Positions 45,584 to 59,250 of a stretch of 64,000 nucleotides of DNA are shown here, piece after piece (positions within the stretch are counted from its first letter, which is position 1; each line of letters starts with the position of its first letter). The stretch lies in NCBI GenBank assembly GCA_016758965.1, contig JAEPRB010000073.1:62001-126000 (forward strand), read 5' to 3'. The DNA is from Circinella minor (lineage: Eukaryota > Mucoromycota > Mucoromycetes > Mucorales > Lichtheimiaceae). The translations under genes were made by a program, and so were the position numbers. The notes under the pieces are model-generated. The model was not told the origin of the DNA, searched no databases, and worked only from the letters and a program-made list of their open reading frames with translations.

Positions 45584-45741
45584 TTGTTTTAAAGATTGTT
45601 GTGTAAGGAAAAAAAGCCGCCAGTATTGTTATGTAATCAGTTTGCGGGTGTTTTTTTTATTTTATTTTTAAAAGCAAGCTTGTGCCGTTTGTTGTTTTGT
45701 TGTTGTTGCTATTACTATTAAAAACAGTTCCTATTTTTTTA

Positions 45742-47894
45742 ATGTTACGATCACGCTTGGTCTGCTCAGCATGCAGCAAACGTCTTTTCTATATTGTTTC
45801 AAATGGTATGCTATTTTAAAACACACATACACACACACATAATGTAGTTCCAGTAATAGCAACAACTAATGCTGATGTCAACTATTGATTTTCGATTTGG
45901 TCCATAATAATAATAATAATAGGTTCTGCCAACAAAACCACTACGACTAGTAGTTTAAAAACAAAATTATGCTACTCTTATTTATCAATGACTCGTTCAT
46001 ACCAAAAGCAAACTTATTCAACTAATTTAGCAGCAGCAACGATTAAAGAACACAACAACACGACAATAACAACAGCACAAGAAGAAACGCGGTTCGTGAA
46101 TACTGATGATAATAAACAACCAGCCAGGAACCATAATGACAGCAGCAGTAGCGATAGTATCCAAAAAATTAACAACACTAGAGCAGACCGATTTTTAGAA
46201 AAAACACATATTAAAATGAAAGAAACATTGGAGTCACCAATTGTCAATAATTCAGGAAAACTAACACTTGACATTATTCAAGGATCAATTCGTAAACTAA
46301 AGAAAGCCAAGATACCACTTACAGCGACCACCTATGAATATATGTTACAAGCATACGCAAATGTGAGTCGTGTGGATCGAATTATGCCATTAATTGCTCA
46401 AATGTATCGTAAAGGTATTCAGCCTAGTAGCGATTTCTTTTATCATGCATTGAAGGTAAAGTAAACATTTATATATATATATATACAGTATTGAGCATTT
46501 GGGTTTAATTTTTTTTCTCTTTTCTCTCTCTCTATATGGTTTCTTTAGCTGGCATCACGTCCTGCTGACCCGATATTGCAAGCATCGATACTAGAAGAAA
46601 TGAAGAAATGTGGACATGATATAAAAACAACAGGTGTATATAGTTATCTTTTCCGATGTATGCGAAACAATGGTGAACTTGAACGTATGATTGATACATT
46701 GGAAGAAATGCACAATGAAAATGTTACTCCACCGTTATATATCTATCGTCAGTTTCTAGATTTATGCCTGGAAGTTCAGGAGCCAGGTATTGCATATAAT
46801 CTATTAAAAGATGCAGGCATTTTGGATAGTTTTGCAGCATATCAGAAAACTAAGTATATGGATTTACTTCGTTCTGGAGCACTCATGGGATTGGTATGTA
46901 AAGATGAAAATAAACGAGGAATGTACACATATAAAATACATATTGCTGGATAAACATCAACTCACATCCTCACGTTCTTTTTTATTTTTTTTTAAAAATA
47001 AAGCATCCTGTCGTAAAGGATATGTGGAAAATAGCCGTTTTGGATAATGATATCAAGCCAGATGAAGGCCTCTGTCATTATATATTACACGTTGCAGCTG
47101 ATCATGGCGATTCAGCACTGGGTAGTGATGTGATACGTGTAATTGGAAAATTGGGTTTTCCGTATAAAGGGTCTCACTTTGCACCGTTGGTAGAAGCATT
47201 TGCAACAACAGGGAACTGGAAAAGTACGCTTCAAGTACTCCATTTGATGCGTAAAGCAGGTGTGATTCCCACTCAAGAAACAACACGATCAATCGCCAGT
47301 AAACTGGGCCAAGACGCAGATGCCATTAGGATTGCACGTGCTGCATTAGACGAACTTAAGGAAGAAAATGCAGTTGATATTCTTGCATTTAATGTGATTA
47401 TTCATGCATTCGCATATAATAACCAATATGCTGATGCCATGGAAACTTTTAGTAAGGCGACAGAAATGCAAGTCAAGATTAACATTGAAACCATTCATGC
47501 TGTATTGGACGCGTGTATTCATGCCAAGGAAGCCAATGTGGGGATCAAAATATTTAATCAATATGTTATGGGTGGTAATAAATCTATTAAGGCCGATACA
47601 ACTACTATGAGTAAAATGGTGACATTAATGTGTACTCAAGAAGATTATGAAGATGCATTCAAATATTTGGAATTGATGAAAACAATGGGGTTTGTTCCCT
47701 TACGAGGATGTTATTATATGCTTGTCAAGAAGCTTGCAAGCCATCAAGATTCAAGACTTTCGATAGCATTAGAAGAAATGAAAGCATGTGGATATCAAAT
47801 GAGTACATTTTTACAAGGTCATATTGATAAGCATACTCCGTTAACAGAAGAAGAAGAAAAAGAAATAAGGCAAAATAGAAATAAAAGACGATAG
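45742..47894 (+). CDS. Mitochondrial pentatricopeptide-repeat (PPR) protein
   Basis: Four exons, 45742-45805, 45923-46455, 46549-46893 and 47004-47894, give 610 aa. The first exon adds a mitochondrial presequence (MLRSRLVCSACSKRLFYIVS) that joins in frame to the later Met at 45988; without it the protein would lack targeting. PPR units of about 35 residues follow, for example TTYEYMLQAYANVSRVDRIM, GVYSYLFRCMRNNGELERMI, DILAFNVIIHAFAYNNQYAD and NIETIHAVLDACIHAKEANV. PPR proteins bind organelle RNAs and control their stability or translation. The target RNA cannot be read from this sequence. The C-terminus is a charged helix ending NRNKRR. The N-terminal Thr/Asn-rich region is low complexity. 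Confidence 0.88.
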
Positions 47895-48462
47895 ACTCTT
47901 TATATAGATTCAAATAGCATACATTACTACTTTGTAAATATATACCCTTTCCCATCAAATTTTCTTTATTCAAAGCTCAAAAATCTTGTCATTTGTTATT
48001 ACAGTAGTACTATAATAGAAAGCTATCTTATAATTATCCAAAAATTTTCAAATTGATATTAACACTGAATTATATATTTATTCCAAAAGCAGTATAATCG
48101 TATATTTATGATATGATACTAGTTTTTATTAACATCTTTTTAATACATGTCACAATAATAAAATAATCAAATGCTAATACTTCAGTGTTATAAAATATCA
48201 TCATAATAAATTCTTGATGGATACTAATCATTCATACAAAGCAGCAAACGTTTTATGTTAATGTTTTTTTCTTCTATACGTATCGAACACTTCTGCTTGT
48301 TCAAGACTGTTGCTGTGTGCTTAACAACATATCCCAAAAAGGAAGGGATGTTACATTTCATCCAACATTTCATACATTCCGAAAAAAAGCAATAAAAAAA
48401 AGACCGCCCTACTGAATGCGTTTTACTAACCTTTTGATCTCGAAGAAACAAAGAAACAAAAT
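47895..48462. other. Intergenic: PPR 3' flank and promoter of the focadhesin-like gene
   Basis: 568 bp, very AT-rich. No gene seen. Confidence 0.5.
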
Positions 48463-51400
48463 ATGACAACGGTTAAGCATCGCTTTGCCGAGATTCATCA
48501 AACCCATGATATCATTAATACTGACAAGCTATGGTCAACATTAACAAGCAATCAAGTATCAGTTATTACAGCGTCGAGTATTTGTCAAAAGATCCTTGTT
48601 AATGTTCAAACTGACGCGTTTCAATTCAACGATACGCTTCTCCATTTACAAAATTTGGTTCTTACATGTACTGACGGGCTAAAAACAGCTGTATTTCTTC
48701 GAGCTATTTCTGTATTATTACAATGCCATGCCGAGGAAGAGCGATTTCACAATATGATCGAATTTACATTGACATCGACACATAGTAGTACAACAACAGC
48801 AACTACAGCGCTGGTTCACCCATTCGTTATTATTTGTCGACAACGACCCGAACTGTGCGACGATATTTTCTTCGAAGTTGATTTTCTACTGAATGAATAT
48901 AATGAAAATGGTTATTATGCTAGTTTACTAGATACGATGGAATCATTTTTCGACAGCATTTTATTGACTGCCACTACAACACGAGAACAACAAAAAACGT
49001 TACTTTTTTGTTTTACAAACGCCTATTCATCAGCATCATTACGTACCGAACTGCACTATTATCTCGTCAACGTTCTTGAACGATTTCCGACACGTCGAGC
49101 AATGATATTTTATTTACAGATGGTTGATATGGTCATTGCCGTTTTTACAAGTCCAGAACTACCCGAGAGTGACTTACAATCTATCGCTACCGTTTTAATT
49201 TATCAACTTATCTGTCGCGCCTATGATGCTGCAACGTATGGATATCCAGCTCTACCTTATTTACAGCGAATTTTACGGATCTACGAAATGAGGGATATTT
49301 GTAGCGATCAACCATTGACAAACCCCAATACTTACTTGATGTGGCCCAGTTTTTCTTATTTATTAATTACTGCACAAACGGTCAATGACCAGGATATAAT
49401 TTTAAAGTTGATGTACAACACGATTCATCGCCGTTCTTGTCAAGAGCAACAAGATGATTTTGATAATATGTTACTTAGCGTTGCTATGTTACCACTTTTT
49501 CAAACGTGGACCGAGATTGTTGACGATCGTCATGATCCAAGAGCGAAAAAACGCAAGGCGTTGACTTTGGATATTATATCTTATATAACGAATTATTCTG
49601 CTAACACAAAGAACGAAAAATTTGTAGTTAAAACTAATGTAAGCAAAAAAGAAAAAAAAAAGAGCGCACTTGCGTAAAACCGACCCGTAAGTCGGTAGAG
49701 TCTTACCGAATTAGGTATTTTTCTGGAAATATGATGGGCGCTTTGTCATTCATTCACTAACGCAGCTATTATAAAAATTATAATTATTTGTGTGTGTGTG
49801 TGTGGGGGGGTGTTGAGGTAGATTCTGCAAACATTGGAAGAAATCCAAATAACGGGCGCGATGGCCCATATGATCCCTTTCCTTTTCAGCTTTATTGATA
49901 ACGATGGTCAACAGAACTACTCAGCTCCTAGTAACTCAGTAACCCAGATAAATTCGCTCCTTTTTACAACACCTAATGTATTCTCAAGTAATGCTAGTAC
50001 ACGACACTCTAATCTTGATCAACTTGCTCGATTATCATCCATCACCGCTGGAACTTATTCGTTCAAATTCCCCGTATTTTTACTTGTTCTGTACCTAATG
50101 AGATCCACGGAGATTATGACCACTGAAACATTTTTATACATTTATCACACCGTCATTCCATCCCTTATTGATATAAATGATCCAATTTCAACAGCAAAAG
50201 TTTTGCAAACTGTTTTACCCATGATACAAGGAGGCTACACAAGTCAACATCAGAATAATACAACAGTTATGGCAGCCATTGGATTCAAGACGCTGATTAA
50301 AATCTACGAACATCAACCTCGTGTATGGCACGAAGTCAAAAAAGCCATGGCCAATTGGATTTTACATCGAAAATCTACTTTAAGGTCGGATGATATTTTG
50401 GCTATACAAATGGAACTGGCTGTATTGACAAGTATGCGAGACCTTTGCGTGCATCATCCACGAGCATGTGCTCAAGATATATTACCCATGGTTGTTTCAT
50501 TACTTCAATCATGTACTGATTTAAACATTGCTTCGATTGCATTGATTGTGGATATCATGTGTGTCTGCATCAATGCGGGATTGGTTGAACCTCGATCTTT
50601 ATGGAATGTTTCAATTAGCTATATTGCATCATTTGCCATGGAGCATTCTCAAAATCAAATGATTGTATTGTGGGAAAAGATATGCAGTTTTTTTGCTATT
50701 GTAGGTGATGGAAACGAAGGTGATTTTTTATTTGTGATTTCCATTTCACTTTATTTTGATTATGATGCTTTAGCAATACACACGAAAAAGAATTGATTAA
50801 TTAATAATCATATTTTTCACCGAATGATTTGTTTCTGTTTACGATTGCCTTTTTTTTTGTATATAGTATCAGAATCATATTATGAACTCAAGGACAATAT
50901 TCTTTTCAACTATCTTGAACCACTCATGTCATCCGATATTGTTACCATTCGATCATACGCTTATTCAGCACTTGCACACTTCCCCGCTGAAGATATAAAA
51001 CGACTTCTTCCAGAGAAAGCGAAACAATTTACGGATGAAATTATTACAGAACCTAACCAGGCACAAATGGATGTCCTTCGACAATTGTTATCTCATGAAT
51101 TGGATCATATGCGACGTAATCTGTTCAAGGAAGATGGTACATCCAACATCAATAATAATTCACAAGAATCAACAGCAACACAACGACAAAAGAAGGACAA
51201 GGAAAAACAACCAAAAACTATTGGAGCAAAAGAGGCTGACCTAGCAGGTCGTTTTGTAAAAGCATGGGAACAAGCAGGAGTTGCACCAGGTGTTCGTACT
51301 GGATACACCATAGCTGTATTACATACTACCAATAGCCACATGAATGACCGTTCGACAGCAACAGGAACTACTGGTGCTGCTCTTTCAAGTGATTCGATCA

Positions 51401-54400
51401 CCAAAGCCAAGTGGTATCGTTGTATGACTACTTCTATTGGCGATATTGGACTAACGGATCATTTGCTTATACGGATATCATGTCTTTCCGGTTGGGTCTC
51501 TTTATTTGAAACAGCATTTGGAAGTGATAACGGTAATGGTGACTCCACGTTTGAAATCAAAGGAACACAAATCTTACGTGATCTTTTAACAAGACTTGAA
51601 AAAAGTACCGTTCCCGGAACCACATGTAATATTCTACTTGCTTTGACTGGTTTTGTATTGACAATTCATCGAGTATCACCTTCATTTGGCGTTTCATGTG
51701 CTACTCAATTAATCGATCTTCTTTGTTCCAAATATATAAATTCTCACGAACAAAGCAGTAGCAACATGTCAACACTTGTTACAAGTGATGAAGTGCAATT
51801 CGCAGCCAATGTATGTCTTGGTCATATTGCTGGATGCACCATATCTAATGAAAAACTTTCAACACAGCTACTTAATTTGATGCTTGATCAAGCAACAAGC
51901 AACAAGCAACAAAACATGGATACCACTATAGACTTAACACAATTTGCACAAGGATATGCAGCTTCTATTTATACTGCTGCTCTGATGACTTGGCCGACCA
52001 AAACAAATCCAATTGACAATCTTGCGAAAAATGGATTGTCTACTTTATTACAGTATGTCAATGGAACGAAACAACAAGGTTTATCCGAGAGTCGAGCTTT
52101 GGGTATCATGATGGGGTGGGCATCAAAGATTTCGAAAACAGATATGTACGACGTATGTTGGTTTGCTAGCGAAACACTCAAATTATATTCGGAGCAAGGT
52201 TTATCATCAAAAATGAATAGAGGTGTTCTATTGGGATCTTGCTGGGTAGCTGCCTATTCTGCTATTAATGATGATGGTCATTTTGACCCAGATATTGCCA
52301 ATACACTACGAGAAGCCACAGAAAAAGCATCCAATGATGTGAGTTACCTTTTTTTCTATAAAACGGGGTGAATTAGGAGAGGATGCGATAAGCCAAAAGA
52401 AAATTCGGCATAAAGCTTTTTACTAACTTGAGTTCTGGTTTCAAAAAGAATAATATGTCTCAGCACTATTATCATTTTAGTGTAGCGCTTGCATATTTGA
52501 ACCGAGTAAATTTCCTTTGTCGTAATGAAACCGAACATTTCAAAAGTTTTGGCGCGCTTTTGCGAAGCGAAGTCAAGACAATTAAAGATACGGATGTTAA
52601 TGCAGCTACCACAAGTATTCTAAGCCTTGGTAGTTTACTCGGTGTTGACTATCTTTCTCCATCTATTCATGGTCACCCGTACCAATTGACATCCAATATT
52701 CGTGCATACAGTAACGAAGCGCGCGTGGAAGCACTTGATACCCTTGGTTCTTCAGCTGGTGTGCTAGGCGGAACATCACTAGCTGTTGGCAATCTCAAAA
52801 ATACCCGTATTGCTGCCGTTGTATGTGGTAAACTGAACCAGGTCGCTAGCGCCATGTGTGACGCCAAGACGTTTCAAGATGATAACGGTAATGGTGAAAC
52901 AGTAGCAGTAGCTGAACTCTTGCTAAACGCATCAACAGAACCCAAGTCTTACAGTAGACTCAGCAATAATACTAGCTTTTTACGTGCTGTGTTCGATAGC
53001 CTGACGCAACTCGTACGTGGACAATCTATACAACAAAAAGAACAACACGCAATTGATATACTATTATCCAGTTTATGGGAGACGCCTGGTCCACTGCCAC
53101 AAGTCAATTGGTTCCCATTATTAACCAATATTTCTGGAATCTCGAATTACTTACGATTGTTAGCTATTCGATTTGCAAGTCATCATGCTAGTACTTCCAT
53201 GTCATTGACCGAGTATATTATTTCACAATTATCTGAACCTCAAGATAATCAAGATACTCAAAAACTCTTGGCAAGCAAGGTTGGGTTTGGCAAAGTTTTT
53301 GAATTGAGCGGTTTACCCGATCGTAGTCCCTCGATTGTTGGAGCAGATGATGAGAAACGTCGCCGTGGTATGGATGCGGTTACTAAAAAGACACGTGTAT
53401 CGGAAATGCGATGTATCGAATTGTTTGAGTCTTATATTGAACTACTCAAGACCATGACGACAGATATTCAGGTAAATGTTGTAAAAAATGAAGTAATGTG
53501 ATTTCAAAAATAAATAATATATCACTAACCTATTAAAGCACACACATATATATAGTTGATATTTTTCTCGACTTTATCTGATCATCTTCCACCTATCACC
53601 AAAGTAATTGACGATGATGAACATTTAGAATTGCTTGTAAAAACTTTGAGAGATATAACGTATTTTAACATTACATTACCCTTACTCAATGGTGATAAAC
53701 AAGTACCAAAAGAACAGCAATCGTTGTTATTGATACAGAAAGCAGTTGAATGTAGCGTCAAAAATAGTGAGCAGGTCAAACAACACGAGATCACTTCTGA
53801 AAATGCATATGCCCATTGTATTACAGTTACTGAGCTATGTCGCCTTGGTCGGACAGGAACTGTAGCACCAGCACAACTTATTACAGATACTATACGACAA
53901 TTATTGATAAAGAAGATTCACAACAAAAATGAAACTATTTGGAATCAAATAGCCAAAGCAATTTTACAGGTAGATGGTACATCTACAAAAGAAAAATTGA
54001 CATGGGTTACACGAATTTTGGATACGTTGATTGTTATTGCCGGTAATAATAATTCCAGCGACACAGAAAATGGAGAGGAGAATACTGCGGCAATTTTGAT
54101 TGAAGGACTCGCTCATGGTTTGCGACAGGTATTTTTGCGTATGTGGTGGACCTCACCAACAACAGAAGATCAGTGTCTCATACGTGAAACGGAAGCATTA
54201 TTGCCCGATATAAGATATATGTTTTCTCATATAATGTATTTGGGTAATGCTTATCCCCAGGAACAACAGCAGGTAACAAAATACTTCCCTCGTGTACATT
54301 TTTTTTTACCATTTGCTTTGGCAATAATGATTACAACAATAATACTTAATCGGTAATCTCTAATACATCTTCTTTTTATCCAACATTTTTTTTAGATGGT

Positions 54401-54557
54401 CAAGCGAATTTTGAAACTAAACACACTTGCTAATAACTGGCCATCCAAAAATCAATTGGAGAAAATTTTTATTCACGTAATTCGTGATAGTCCAGCAAAA
54501 GCTATCCATTCAATACAAAATAATGATCAAGTTACACAAATAGTGATTAGTGAATAG
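48463..54557 (+). CDS. Focadhesin / RST1-like HEAT-type protein (DUF3730 family)
   Basis: Six exons: 48463-49638, 49822-50719, 50867-52338, 52464-53471, 53556-54272 and 54396-54557. They give 1810 aa, close to human focadhesin (about 1800). The protein is all-helical with repeated HEAT-like helices, for example YNTIHRRSCQEQQ, VLQTVLPMIQGGY and QMELAVLTSMRDLCVHHPRA. The segment YLEPLMSSDIVTIRSYAYSA followed by LAHFPAEDIKRLLP resembles the conserved region of focadhesin and plant RST1. Those proteins associate with the SKI/exosome RNA-decay machinery in plants and animals. Exon 4 uses the acceptor CTCAG at 52461-52463 because the stronger-looking TTTTAG at 52480 breaks the frame. Family assignment rests on length, order and a few motifs; I rate it likely rather than certain. 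Confidence 0.75.
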
Positions 54558-54670
54558 TTTTATTTTGTTACTTTTATTATATCTATTGATTAAAAATACG
54601 ATTATATATATATATGTACACCAAGTGACAAAAAACATAACCTATCTTTTCTTTTCTTATATCTTTGGGA

Positions 54671-56162
54671 TTATTGAACATGATCATAATGCTCCACTTG
54701 AGCATTTAACATTTTATACATATTTGACATTCTTGTTTCCGCCCTTCCTTTATCTTCAACTAGTGTAATCACTCTGCCTCCACGAATCATTCCTTGAGGT
54801 CCTAATCTCCCTGTTCGTCCAGCCATATGTACATAACCACTGACAGAAGATGGTTCTCCCAAAATAAAAACATGAGATACGTTATCTATATCCATTCCAC
54901 GAGCGGAAAATTCAGTTGCAATCCATAAAGGTGTCGTTTCTTCTTCTTCCGTCTCTTTGTTTTTTTTACGTTGCTCATAATCTCGGATGTCACATGCTCT
55001 TACACCAAATTCTGCTAGTTGTCTGGCTATATCGGATGTGCTAACTGATGTGTCAACAAAAAGGACACCATTATGGACTTTTTCGATTCCATTTAATACT
55101 GCTACACTTTCAATCAATGCTTTTACATTATCATGTTGATAGTTATCTGAAGGTAACGACGATGAGGATACTCTCTCTTCTTGTCGTTGATTGTCGCCAT
55201 CGCCATTTTCCATTTGTTCATCCACGTTATAAAATGATCCGAAATTACGAACTTCTCCTCCAGAAACGAATAAACAATAATGTTGTGTTTGCTCACTGAC
55301 TGCTTCAACATTTTTTGTGATATCAATAAAAACCGGATGATCCGTCCAGCCAGCCTTTAGCATCCAATGTCGCAATGGTCGATTTAATGTAGCAGATGCG
55401 GCGACCAATTGGGGTTTCTTTCTCTTCTTATTTTTATCAAGGCTTAAGATATGATCTACAAGTGATTGAGTTGGTTTTGGATTCGATGCTCGTTTCTTTT
55501 GTTTTTTCAGCGGTGCATAACGGGTTGGTAGTCGTAAAGCTTGATCCGCTTCCTCGATAACAATACAATCAATATTGTGAATAGGTAGTGTATTAATAGA
55601 ATCTAGTAATCGTGCTGGTGTTCCAATTAATGTATGTGGATGTGTTGCCAAGATATTATCATTATTGATGGTTTTATGAGTACCATACGCTGCTGCACTC
55701 AATGGTGTACCATCCAAAAGTAATCGCATCCAATGCTCAATTTGAACAGCAAGTTCATGATTAGGTACAATATATAATGATCGTAACAATTTTTCTTGTT
55801 CGTGTCGAGTAGTAGAGCCTTCATTTAAAAGTTTGGAAGCCAAGGCAACAGCAATACCAAATGTTTTACCTGTACCAGTCCGATCTCGTAATAACAAATC
55901 ACGCCCTGACTGAATAACTGGGATAAATTGTGATTGAGCTAGCGTTGGTTGATCAATAGCAAAATGACGTTGTAAATTGTTGCATATGATTGGTGAAACA
56001 TTAAGATCCTAAAGTTTAATAGTAAATAAACATTACTATAAAAATTGAATACCTGGTGAAGAAAAGAAAGAGAAAAAAAAGAATTCGTACCTTGAAAGAA
56101 CGTGTGCTATAGCCACGTCGAAGTACTTGAAATAAAAATAAATTTTGCTTTGGTAATATCAT
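54671..56162 (-). CDS. Mitochondrial DEAD-box-like RNA helicase with altered motifs (MRH4/DDX28 type)
   Basis: Two exons, 56162-56091 and 56008-54671, give 469 aa. Exon 1 supplies a basic mitochondrial presequence (FQVLRRGYSTRSFK). Helicase motifs are recognisable but changed: Q motif region (DQPTLAQSQFIPVIQ), motif I DRTGTGKT near residues 66-73, GTPARLLDS, motif II EEAD (residues 176-179) instead of DEAD, motif III SAT near 229-231, and motif VI HMAGRTGRLG near residue 430. The second RecA lobe contains NGVLFVDTSVSTSDIARQLA and ATEFSARGMDIDNVSHVF. Mitochondrial relatives act in large-subunit ribosome assembly. The Asp-to-Glu change in motif II may reduce ATPase activity. The gene converges on the focadhesin-like gene with only 113 bp between stops. 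Confidence 0.82.
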
Positions 56163-56585
56163 ATGGAACTGTATCAGGAACAAAAAAAAAATTAACCTGC
56201 TGATTTATTGGGTGTAAGCGTTAGCCCGCGTTTTGTTAAGAACCCGCTCCGATAAAGTACTTATTGACATGATATATACATTAACAAAGAAAACAATAAA
56301 GCACACTATAAAAAATGATATCTAAATTAAAGAATTCAAGAAATAGTCTTATGCATTCTTATATGGATATGGGTAACAACACATATCTTACTAAATATAT
56401 ACTTTGGTTAAAAGGAAAAATCTTGTATCCAGGTGACAATATATAGATTTTTATGATACTAGGCTGAGCAAAAAAAATGGTAAATTGTCAACTGAAAATG
56501 GAAAAGGTGGGTTTCTTTTTAAACTAAATACGAACTTCTCTCAGCAAGTAAAAAAAAAAGATAACTTCGAGTAGCTTTTTCAATC
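56163..56585. promoter_or_regulatory. Divergent region, helicase (-) / kinase (+)
   Basis: 423 bp between two divergent start codons. AT-rich, no distinctive box identified. Confidence 0.45.
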
Positions 56586-58374
56586 ATGTCTCTTTTTAGT
56601 TCTGTCTTAGATGCAGTTTATGCTGCAGTTGGGTGTTGCATTCCTGATGCCAACCTTAGTATCAATGGTCGTGCATATCGAATCGTTAAATTACTAGGAG
56701 AAGGGTAAATTATTACTATTATTATTATAGTTGTTGGTGTTGTAAAACGCGATAATAAATGAAGAAAGCTAAATAGTTAGGAACAAATTTATATTGTTGG
56801 GGAAAGTACGGGTGAAAACAATTGCTAGAAAGAGAATAATAAAACTAGTTATCACTAAACGAATGAGTACTTTTTTAGTGGATTCTCTTTTGTATACTTA
56901 GTTGAAGATGGCTCTGGTAACTTGTATGCGATGAAGAAAATTCGCTGTACACTTGGTACCGAAGAAGCCGAAGTTGCCCAACGCGAAGTAGAAGTATATC
57001 GTTTATTTGACCATGAATATATTATCCGTATGTTGGTAAGGAAATAAGCTACTGTATATCTTTTAAAGCTTTAATAATAAAAACAAACTGATATTCTTTT
57101 GTACAGGATACGGCAACGATAACAGAAAGTGATGGAAGTACGACAATTTATATTTTCCTTCCTTATTATAAGGTAAATTAATTAATTGACTGACTTGACT
57201 AAATATATGGCTGCTTATTATTTATTTTTAACCCAACCGCACTTATTATTAGCGAGGCAATTTACAAGATGCTATTAATCGAAATCAATTGTATAAGCGG
57301 CATTTCACAGAAAGTCAAATGTTACATTTGTTCCGAGGTGTATGTACTGCTGTAGAATTCATGCACGATTATAAAGGTGCTAATAATACACGGACAGGAT
57401 ATACAACAAAAAATCCTATTTTGGATGATGAAGGAGGAGAACATCATCAATCACAACAGCAACAACAAAGCAAACCATTACTTAGTTCAACTTCACGACA
57501 AGAATCATCTTCTGCTATTGAAACACATGCACCTGGAAAGGAAGGAGAAGTGGTACCATGGGCACATCGTGATATTAAACCTGGGTAAACCATATATACA
57601 TAAAGAGTTGAGTAATGGATTAATAAAGAAGAACTAAGAGAGATAATTGACATGAAAATACTTTTGTATATATATATATAAAGTAACGTATTGGTATCAG
57701 ATGATGGTGAAACACCTATTTTGATGGATTTCGGATCGGCATGTCGCGCACGCATTGAAATTCATAATCGACAAGAAGCATTGAAACAACAGGTAAATAC
57801 TATTTTTAGGGCAAAATTGTTTCTATTATTAAAAAAGAATCATGGATAATATTAATGATAATAGTTAGTCAACTGATCATAAATAAATGAAACTTTTTTA
57901 GGACTTGGCGGCTGAACATTGTACAATGCCATATAGAGCACCTGAACTGTTTGACGTGAAAACAGATACTACATTAGATGAAAAAGTAGATATTTGGTCA
58001 TTAGGTTGTACTTTATATGCCATGGCATATGGTTTATCACCGTTTGAAGTGAATAGTGATCAAGGAGGATCTGTTGCTTTAGCTGTTTTAAACGCGCAGT
58101 ACAAATTCCCTACAGAGGGTGAAACAGCAAACTTGTATTCTACTGAATTTAAAGAACTGATTTCATGGATGTTGACAGCTGATCCAAAAACTCGTCCAGA
58201 TATTCATCAGGTATATAAAAAGGAATATGGTTTCTTTTTTCTTTTTTTTTTTTTGTTTATACTTTGGAAGAATGCTATTGGGTTCACTAAAAAAGCTTTT
58301 GGTTCATATATTATTAGGTGATCGAAAGGACAGATGAATTATTGAAACGAATTCCACAAGAAAATGCAGAATAA
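56586..58374 (+). CDS. STK16: STK16/Env7-type serine/threonine kinase (NAK family)
   Basis: Seven exons: 56586-56704, 56879-57035, 57107-57172, 57253-57584, 57684-57792, 57902-58210 and 58318-58374, giving 382 aa. The N-terminal VYAAVGCCIPDANLSINGRA has two adjacent cysteines at the place where STK16 is palmitoylated, so membrane attachment is likely. The glycine loop crosses intron 1 (LLGEG, GFSFVYLVED). The ATP lysine is in LYAMKKIRC, the catalytic loop is AHRDIKPGN, the Mg loop DFGSA and the APE motif MPYRAPELF. All catalytic residues are present. Between the HMHD helix and AHRD there is a Gln/Ser-rich insert of about 60 residues (positions 152-215) absent from the family core. In yeast and animals these kinases act at Golgi or vacuole membranes. 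Confidence 0.93.
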
Positions 58375-59250
58375 TTTCATAGAGCAGAAAACAAATAGTT
58401 ATCAAATTTATATCTTTTTTAGTTACACTTTACTTCAATCCCTCCTCCTAACTTTCAATCTATCAAAACAGATATTATCATATATATTTTATCATCTGGT
58501 CTCATTTTATGCCACAGCAACAAATACTACCCGACTTCTTTGTATTCATATTCATATTCAATCATCACATTTTTTTTTAAAAAAAAGGGGGAGAGACCAA
58601 ATATACATATATATCACATCCACAACAAGTTGAATATAACTTTAGATGTATATATAGAAAAGTGAACATGAATTTTACCTGAATTGACTAAGCTAATATA
58701 TACTGACCCATTGTTGAATGATATATATATATATATATATGCAATTATTATATCGCCAAGCTGATAAAGTATTAATTATGTTTAATTGTTGTGTAACTAA
58801 AATAAATATAAAGTAGTCCACTCACAAGGTGCTAACACACATACGTAAAAAAACAAAGATCGATTTTTTTCCATAAATGTATATTGTGAAATCTGGTGTT
58901 TAACTAGAAAAAACTTTTCACTTTTGTACCCTATCCATAAATGTACTAAACTATTCAATTTTTTTTTTTGGCTTATCTAAAAATTCTATATCAGGAAATT
59001 GTTGATTATTTCGCACAAAGAAAAAAACGTTCTTATCTTTCCCGTTATTATGTTTTTCAAATACGTAACGTTATTATTATTGTTATTACTATCATTCTTT
59101 GTATATATATATATATATATATACGTATTATCTCGGGAAAGAAAAGAATATGTGGAAAACGTGGTGAAAAATTAATCGATACATAGGATAATAGAATATA
59201 TAAGCTTTATACAGCAAACAACAATAGTAAAATGTAAATACAATATAAAT
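58375..59250. other. Convergent 3' region, kinase / GATA factor
   Basis: 876 bp, very AT-rich, with an AT tract at about 58723-58740 and another at 59105-59123. It should hold both 3' UTRs. No gene seen. Confidence 0.5.
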
